Positions 5,101 to 8,969 of a stretch of DNA of 8,969 nt are shown in pieces. Under the pieces are notes generated by a model. The model was not told the DNA's origin. It made no database searches and saw only the letters and a list, made by a program, of their open reading frames with translations. Source of the DNA: Pseudomonadota bacterium (lineage in GTDB: Bacteria; Pseudomonadota; Gammaproteobacteria; Steroidobacterales; Steroidobacteraceae). The stretch's first letter is position 1; each line of letters starts with the position of its first letter. The stretch is taken from NCBI GenBank assembly GCA_021808195.1, contig JAKBCE010000095.1, forward strand, positions 1-8,969. The letters are read 5' to 3'. The position numbers and the translations under genes are program-made.

Positions 5101-7584
5101 GACAGCCGTGCAAATGTCACCGGAGGGGGGCAGATTCTGGCCGCGGGTGCCAACGCAGCGACCGCCCAGACGATCAGCGTCAACGGCGGCGCAACGACCT
5201 CGGGTGACGTTACGATCAATTTCGGCAACGTCCGGGTCGGAAATTCAGCGAGTGCGACCTACACCATCGGTAACGCCAACAGCGGCGGGCCGGCGCTCAT
5301 GGGAGCGATTCAGACTGCGGCCGGCGGCGGCACGCTCACCGATGCGCGCCTCAGCGGCTCCGGGGTGAGCGCGCAGAACTGGGGGCCGGTGCAAGCCGGA
5401 GCGCACAGTTCCGTCTATCAGGTCACCTTCGATGCGAACACTGCCGGGGCGCTCACGGGGCAGAGCGTGCACCTGGTGAACAACTTCGACAATACGAATG
5501 CGCAGAACATCAGTATCACCGGAGCGGCGTATGCGCAGGCGGTCGGGCAACTGAATAATACGGCGGCCCATCCGGACAGCTTCGACTTCGGCACGATCCA
5601 AGTCGGACAGACCGTGACCAGCAATGCGCTCAGCGTGAGCAATGTGGCGAGCGGACCGAGCGGCTATGTCGAGGATCTCAACGCGAGCTTCGGCGCGGTC
5701 GGTGCCAATGGTGGCACGGGTGGCGCAAGCATCGTGGGCAATGGGACGATTGAGGGACTGCTCGCCGGCGCGACGAACGACTCGGCGCTGAGTATCTCGG
5801 TGACCGGTACCCAAGCCGGCACCATCCAAAGCGGGATCGGGGTCAACTTCTACACCGCCGGGACCGTGGCAGGGCGCAGCGACGGGTTGGGTGCGGCACT
5901 CGTCGGGAGCGCCACGGTGCCGGTGGCGGGAACCATTCAGACCAACGTCAACGTGGTCAATGCGGCCGATCCGGTCGTGAACAACGCCCCGATCGACCTC
6001 GGCAATGTGCGGCAGAACGCCGCATCGCCGAGCGCCTATGTGAGCCTGACGAATGAGGCGACAACGGCGCCGCAGGCCGCGCTCGACGCGAGCATCAGCG
6101 GGGACTCCGCCGTGAGTGCATCGGGGAACTTCTCCGCACTGGACCCGGGACAGACCAACGACACGGCCCTGCAGGTGGGGCTGAACACCGCAAGCGCCGG
6201 GCATGTCAGCGGATTGGCCACGGTCGATCTGGTCTCCGATGCCAGTAACATCGGGGGCTGCGCGCCGCACTGCACGATGAATCTGCCGGCGCAACAGGTC
6301 GCGGTGAGCGGCAATGTCTACCGGATTGCCGATCCGACTGCCAACACCGCGTCCGTGACGCTGGCGGCGCGCGTCGGGGGCAGCGCGCCCAGTGCCGCAA
6401 TCAGTGTGACCAACGTCTCGCCCGATGCGTATACGGAGGGATTGGCGGCGACGCTGGGGGCGACTCCGCAGGGCTGGACGCATAGCGGTTCGATCACCAA
6501 TCTCGTGGCGGGCGGCACGGATGCGAGCTCGTTGCAGGTGGGGCTGTCGACGGCCACCGCCGGGGTCTTCAATGGCAGCGAATCGGTGAATTTCACCTCG
6601 AACGGGTTGATCGACCATGCACAGGCACTGGGGGTCGGCAGTGCAACGGTGGCCTTGCAGGGTGATGTGTACACCACGGCAGTCGAGCACCTCGGGACAG
6701 CGGCGGTGAATTTCGGCGTGGTGCACGTCGGGCAGGCGGTGGCTGATCAGACGGTGGCCGTGAGTAACACGGCAGCGCAGAGTGCGCTGAACGATACGCT
6801 CATCGGTCAGTTGAGCATGCAGCCTGGCAGCGCGGGGGTGTTCAGTACCGGTGGGACACTCGGGGCAGGGGTTGGCGCCGGTCAGACCAACTCCAGCAGC
6901 CTGACGGTGGGCCTGAACACTGGCGTTGCCGGGGTGTACTCGGGCGACGCGCAGTTCACCGGTAAAAGTCACGACGCTCAGCTGACGGACCTGCAACTGG
7001 CCACACTCGGGATCGCCGTCAGCGGACAGGTCAACAACTACGCCAATGCGATCTTCCAGCTCGCCACGGGCGGTGGGACATTGAGCCGCAGCGGCTCGAT
7101 GTACACGCTGGATTTCGGTAACCTCACCCAGGGCAGCGCGGTGAGCTCACTGCTCAGTGTGCTCAATGACGTGAGTGGGCCGGCGGACAACTTCGGTGGA
7201 ACGTTCGCCTACGGATCGCTCAGTGGCATCTCGCTGAGCGGTGCGAACTGGAACGCCCAGAGCTGCACCCAGAGCGGCTACGCGTTCTGTCTCGGCGCCC
7301 AGGGCATGCTCGGCGGGTTGGGTATCGATGTGAATACCGGAACATTGGGGACGTTCACCGATACGATTGCGTTGAATGGCATGGGGTTCTATCAGGGGGC
7401 GAGCTACAGCCCTTATCATCAGAACCTTACGCTCACGGTGGACGGCAATATCATCAGCGGCGGCGGTACGAGCTTGCCGGAGCCGGGCACGTTGCCGCTG
7501 TTCGCCGCGGGCGCCGCGCTGCTGCTCGGGCTCGCGCGCCGCCGCCGTGCCGCCGCCCGGCGTGAGGGGGTACGGCGATGCTGA
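2140..7584 (+). CDS. Giant secreted beta-strand-repeat protein with six choice-of-anchor-D-like modules and PEP-CTERM anchor
   Basis: This is a 1814-residue exported protein. The ATG at 2140 follows CGGAG with a 7-nt gap. Residues 1-33 form a signal peptide (basic n-region, hydrophobic 16-31, GHA before the cut). Two W-x(5)-W motifs opening strand-repeat blocks occur at W46/W52 and W747/W753. Residues about 70-740 and 750-1015 are Gly/Ser/Thr/Asn-rich short strand repeats, as in autotransporter-like passengers; residues 226-333 and 389-496 are a duplicated segment. Six choice-of-anchor-D-like modules start near 1026, 1148, 1285, 1405, 1523 and 1657 (INFGNVRVG, FDFGTIQVG, VNFGVVHVG and so on), and most end in a strand such as VAVSGNVY. 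The C-terminus has LPEPG at 1779-1783, a hydrophobic stretch to 1799 and RRRR at 1800-1803, which is the PEP-CTERM signal for exosortase. Cysteines outside the signal peptide come in close pairs (38/55, 1374/1378, 1709/1717), hinting at disulfides. The likely role is a surface, matrix or floc component; the ligand is unknown. The stop overlaps the next gene. Confidence 0.9.
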   Translation: MSRHHSKRPRSAIDHAVALALLACAAGVAVGHAANFTCTLTASGSWTTATNWTGCDGGVPNNAGGNTFDAILASGTATLQSGVTFGNATVNGGDWQLFGSTATATLTGGAGISGVGVIDLRDGAKLNIANGLNMLGGGARLWFDIGGGGGSQMTVGGNLVNSGGEVDIGNSGMTGADQLNVTGNFVNTSGSTFINGGVTPSATATLVVQGAAPSTLTGTYQIFGNTGGAALEWGSGGITQIGDGASNGSYLLLDGANAYAEIGATHSNSALTGLATIASNGTLELRDGSTVTTNGALTVNGGGNVYVDALNGSGGSQMTVGGDLSNGGQVLVGNGGMSHADLLSVQGVLTNTGLVTVAGGGTTGASANLQVAGAVPSTLTGQYHLFGGTGGAALEWGSGGITQIGDGASNGSYLLLDGANAYAEIGATHSNSALTGLATIASNGTLELRDGSTVTTNGALTVNGGGNVYVDALNGSGGSQMTVGGDLSNGGQVLVGGGGMSHSDVLAVQGSFTNSSTGTVNIQGNSGPGAVAAITVGGSMSNAGNVVIGSSGSLDVAGAGGYSQTSGVTTVRGTLTASNVVNGGGSSGGTLQGTGSIIGDVTNSAYLSGGVNGQPGTLSITGNAINSAQGTVVSYESANPDANSLIAVHGALALQGGTLLANAVNGLTFSPGQSFTVMTFTPGSMRGLFADVQSGSGAAGAHPTYLNLGNGTTLAVNYNVNSGNVTLTTVATPTTTAENWNGGVGTWSTGADWSSQAAPMSYSDVNIGSTSSGTVTLNQDSTVNSVTVQSGNALQYQSGAPAALTVGENVAIDAGGSVALSSAGDLLTTGGAISNAGSLTIGSGSVADVVNLSGSTAAVDNSGTIALDGTLQGQGALHNGNGATITLANGSLQTTSFVNAGSTSGYGSVAPSVQNSGSITASGGTLSAQNGISGAGVVQSDASATLSLGANSSAGALVNDGTLALNGHTITVSGSYQNASSGVGNSFDSRANVTGGGQILAAGANAATAQTISVNGGATTSGDVTINFGNVRVGNSASATYTIGNANSGGPALMGAIQTAAGGGTLTDARLSGSGVSAQNWGPVQAGAHSSVYQVTFDANTAGALTGQSVHLVNNFDNTNAQNISITGAAYAQAVGQLNNTAAHPDSFDFGTIQVGQTVTSNALSVSNVASGPSGYVEDLNASFGAVGANGGTGGASIVGNGTIEGLLAGATNDSALSISVTGTQAGTIQSGIGVNFYTAGTVAGRSDGLGAALVGSATVPVAGTIQTNVNVVNAADPVVNNAPIDLGNVRQNAASPSAYVSLTNEATTAPQAALDASISGDSAVSASGNFSALDPGQTNDTALQVGLNTASAGHVSGLATVDLVSDASNIGGCAPHCTMNLPAQQVAVSGNVYRIADPTANTASVTLAARVGGSAPSAAISVTNVSPDAYTEGLAATLGATPQGWTHSGSITNLVAGGTDASSLQVGLSTATAGVFNGSESVNFTSNGLIDHAQALGVGSATVALQGDVYTTAVEHLGTAAVNFGVVHVGQAVADQTVAVSNTAAQSALNDTLIGQLSMQPGSAGVFSTGGTLGAGVGAGQTNSSSLTVGLNTGVAGVYSGDAQFTGKSHDAQLTDLQLATLGIAVSGQVNNYANAIFQLATGGGTLSRSGSMYTLDFGNLTQGSAVSSLLSVLNDVSGPADNFGGTFAYGSLSGISLSGANWNAQSCTQSGYAFCLGAQGMLGGLGIDVNTGTLGTFTDTIALNGMGFYQGASYSPYHQNLTLTVDGNIISGGGTSLPEPGTLPLFAAGAALLLGLARRRRAAARREGVRRC
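2815..3137 (+). repeat. Perfect 323-bp intragenic repeat, copy 1
   Basis: This segment is identical base for base to 3304-3626. The offset is 489 bp (163 codons), so the reading frame is kept. It encodes residues about 226-333, including GGITQIGDGASNG and GGSQMTVGGDLSNGG. The DNA before it (about 2583-2814) is related to the DNA before copy 2 only at protein level. The absence of even a silent change points to recent duplication or gene conversion. Confidence 0.95.
3304..3626 (+). repeat. Perfect 323-bp intragenic repeat, copy 2
   Basis: This is identical to 2815-3137 and separated from it by 166 unique bases. Identity stops sharply at 3627 (T here, G at the matching base 3138), although the following residues remain similar (GGGGMSHSD against GNGGMSHAD). 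It encodes residues about 389-496 of the PEP-CTERM protein. Confidence 0.95.
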
Positions 7585-7922
7585 AGAATGTGCAGTTCTG
7601 GGTGCTGAGCGCGCTCGGTGCGGCCTGTCTCGCGGCGGTCGCGGTCAATATCCTGCTCGCCTCGAACAACCAGGGGCTGCGTCTGCGGGTGAATGAACGG
7701 GCGCAATTGATCGGCCGCAGCGCAACGGCGGCACTCGTGTATCGGCAGATGGTGCAGGCGCTGGCGCAACTGTCGGTGCGTAATCACGATCCGCGCCTGC
7801 AGGCGGTTTTGGCGCGTCAGGGGCTGAAAGTGAGGGTGCAGCCTGCGTCGGTGCAAAGTGGTGCGCCGCGAGCACCGGCGTTGCAGTCCGGAGCGGGTCT
7901 CGCAGGAGTTCATCATGAGTGA
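7578..7922 (+). CDS. Small single-pass membrane protein, first of a related pair
   Basis: This encodes 114 residues of unrecognised function. The ATG overlaps the end of the PEP-CTERM gene by 7 bases and follows GAGGGGG with a 7-nt gap, so translation is probably coupled. Residues about 7-28 are a hydrophobic transmembrane segment with a very short N-terminal tail. Residues about 30-90 look like a helix rich in Leu, Ala, Gln and Arg (RVNERAQLIGRS, YRQMVQALAQLSV, RLQAVLARQGLKV), probably in the periplasm and possibly a coiled coil. The last 20 or so residues are low-complexity. The layout (membrane helix, amphipathic helix, then RQGLKVRVQP) resembles the next protein, suggesting an old duplication or a heteromeric pair. 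Placement directly after a PEP-CTERM gene suggests a role in its export, processing or sensing, but nothing in the sequence proves this. Confidence 0.8.
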   Translation: MLKNVQFWVLSALGAACLAAVAVNILLASNNQGLRLRVNERAQLIGRSATAALVYRQMVQALAQLSVRNHDPRLQAVLARQGLKVRVQPASVQSGAPRAPALQSGAGLAGVHHE

Positions 7923-8373
7923 TCGACACGCGGCAGATGTGTCCGTGCCGTTGGCCCCTCGCAGTCGCGCCTCTGTCCTGGCTGCCCCCGTCGGGCCGCC
8001 GGCCGATCGTCCCGGGGGGCATGCCGCCGAAGCGTACCCCGCGGAGACGCGCACGGCGGCACCGCGCGGCGGTCCGGGCGCCCGCGGCGTGTTCGTGCCC
8101 CTGTTGCTCGTGACGCTGGCGGTGCTCGGGTGGGCGCTGTTTGAAACGGTGGCGCTTCGCGCAGCACACCTCAGCCTCGTGCAGACGCTTCAGGCGCAGC
8201 AGGCGCAAGTGGTTCAGGCGCACCGTGTGAGCCGCGCACTTAGTGTGCTCGCGGGCGATACGCAGCGGCTGGCCGAGGCGGGCGACCCCGGTGCGCGGTT
8301 GATCGTTGCGCAGTTGCAGAAGCGAGGCATCACGATCCACCCGTCGGGCGGCCAGGGCGGTGCCTTGCCGTAG
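7915..8373 (+). CDS. Small single-pass membrane protein, second of a related pair
   Basis: This encodes 152 residues of unrecognised function. I chose the ATG at 7915 over one at 7858 because AGGAG lies 6 nt before it and the resulting 8-base overlap with the previous gene suits translational coupling. Residues 1-57 are rich in Pro, Ala and Arg and probably disordered in the cytoplasm. Residues 58-80 form a transmembrane helix (VFVPLLLVTLAVLGWALF). Residues about 82-140 are a Gln/Ala/Leu-rich helix (QTLQAQQAQVVQAHRV) ending in LQKRGITIHP, which lines up with the end of the preceding protein (LARQGLKVRVQP). It is the last gene of the plus-strand operon; the convergent MOSC gene ends 21 bases downstream and no clear terminator lies between them. 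Confidence 0.8.
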   Translation: MSDRHAADVSVPLAPRSRASVLAAPVGPPADRPGGHAAEAYPAETRTAAPRGGPGARGVFVPLLLVTLAVLGWALFETVALRAAHLSLVQTLQAQQAQVVQAHRVSRALSVLAGDTQRLAEAGDPGARLIVAQLQKRGITIHPSGGQGGALP

Positions 8374-8394
8374 GTGGGTGTCTGTGCCACGCCC

Positions 8395-8969
8395 TCAGGG
8401 GTTCCGGTAGGTCACCTCACAGCGGCTCCCGCGCTCGATCGACTCGCCGGCACCGGCGCTGATGATCGCGTTCATGCCGAAGGTCACGCCACGCAGCTGC
8501 GGATCGAAGCGAAAGCGGCGCAGTACGGGCAGTGGATCGAGGTCAGGCTCGCCCGTATGCTGATCGCGGGACGGAATGATGCAGCGGGTGCAGGGCTTGA
8601 CCAGGCGCAGCGTGACCGGGCCGATGCGGATCGTGTCGATGCGGTCTTCGGCGAACGGCTCGAGCCCCTCGAGCACGAGATTCGCCCGAAAGCGGTTCAT
8701 CGGCAGGGGGGTTGCGAGCCGCACGTTCAGCGCCTCGAGCGAGGCCTGAGCGCAGATCAGCAGCGGAAAGCCATCGGGGAAGGCCAGGGGGGGCGGGAGT
8801 GACCCGGCGTAGTGCGAATCGGCTCGACGCGTCGGACTGTCCGGGGCGTACACGACGCGCACCGGTTCCCCGAGAAGCGCGCTGACCCACGCGGCCGCCG
8901 GCTCGCCGGCATCGATGCCGATGCACGCATCCCGCCAGATCCGCACCGGCCGCACCGCCGCCGGCGCCG
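8395..8969 (-). CDS. MOSC-domain protein, YcbX-like, C-terminal part (5' end outside window)
   Basis: The frame runs without a stop from the window edge to the TGA at 8395-8397, giving about 190 C-terminal residues. Typical MOSC/YcbX features appear in order: VRIWRDACIGIDAGEPAAAW at the junction of the N-terminal barrel and MOSC domain, FPDGFPLLICAQASLEALN, PMNRFRANLVLEG followed by PFAED, the cysteine motif KPCTRCIIPS with DQHTGE, and a closing TFGMNA. In this family a conserved cysteine is thought to handle sulfur or the molybdenum cofactor, and YcbX-type proteins work with molybdoenzymes that reduce N-hydroxylated compounds. Family members are usually 260-300 residues or more, so about 80-100 N-terminal residues (the MOSC-N beta-barrel) are missing, beyond the window. 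A GTG at 8953-8955 is an internal valine, not the start. The gene is convergent with the PEP-CTERM operon and has no evident link to it. Confidence 0.88.
   Translation of the reverse strand, partial: APAAVRPVRIWRDACIGIDAGEPAAAWVSALLGEPVRVVYAPDSPTRRADSHYAGSLPPPLAFPDGFPLLICAQASLEALNVRLATPLPMNRFRANLVLEGLEPFAEDRIDTIRIGPVTLRLVKPCTRCIIPSRDQHTGEPDLDPLPVLRRFRFDPQLRGVTFGMNAIISAGAGESIERGSRCEVTYRNP

Noticed and set aside
8374..8394. Possible bidirectional terminator between the convergent genes
   Set aside because: Only a 4-bp GTGG/CCAC pairing is available and there is no T-run on either strand.

Overview
The window is GC-rich, densely coded bacterial DNA, most likely from a Gram-negative proteobacterium. 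Three things support this: an Omp85-type outer-membrane protein, a PEP-CTERM/exosortase sorting signal, and a -24/-12 (sigma-54) promoter. A gammaproteobacterial or betaproteobacterial host is plausible, but the sequence does not settle it.

Layout. (1) Positions 1 to about 1202, minus strand: the N-terminal 400 or so residues of an Omp85/BamA-TamA-like protein, with a signal sequence, a POTRA-like region and the start of a beta-barrel; its C-terminus lies outside the window. (2) 1203-2139: a long divergent intergenic region with no convincing gene. It carries several hairpins, one of them terminator-like. Close to the next gene it carries a layout typical of RpoN-dependent control: two candidate activator palindromes, a near-consensus IHF site and a full-match -24/-12 element. 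(3) 2140-7584, plus strand: one 1814-residue secreted repeat protein. It has a signal peptide, a glycine/serine/threonine-rich beta-strand-repeat N-terminal half that includes a perfectly duplicated 323-bp segment, six choice-of-anchor-D-like modules and a C-terminal PEP-CTERM anchor. (4) 7578-7922 and 7915-8373: two small single-pass membrane proteins, each overlapping the gene before it by a few bases. They resemble each other and look like a translationally coupled pair in the operon of the PEP-CTERM protein. (5) 8395-8969, minus strand: the C-terminal part of a MOSC-domain (YcbX-type) protein, convergent with the operon and cut by the window end.

How it fits together (inference). The central three genes look like one RpoN-controlled operon that makes a giant exported, exosortase-processed surface or matrix protein plus two unrecognised inner-membrane partners. 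Exosortase-associated gene sets are known to include a sensor kinase and a sigma-54-type response regulator (PrsK/PrsR), and the promoter found here matches that logic. The Omp85-like neighbour could relate to outer-membrane assembly or could be incidental. The MOSC gene is probably unrelated. No RNA genes, CRISPR arrays, insertion sequences or phage genes were seen.
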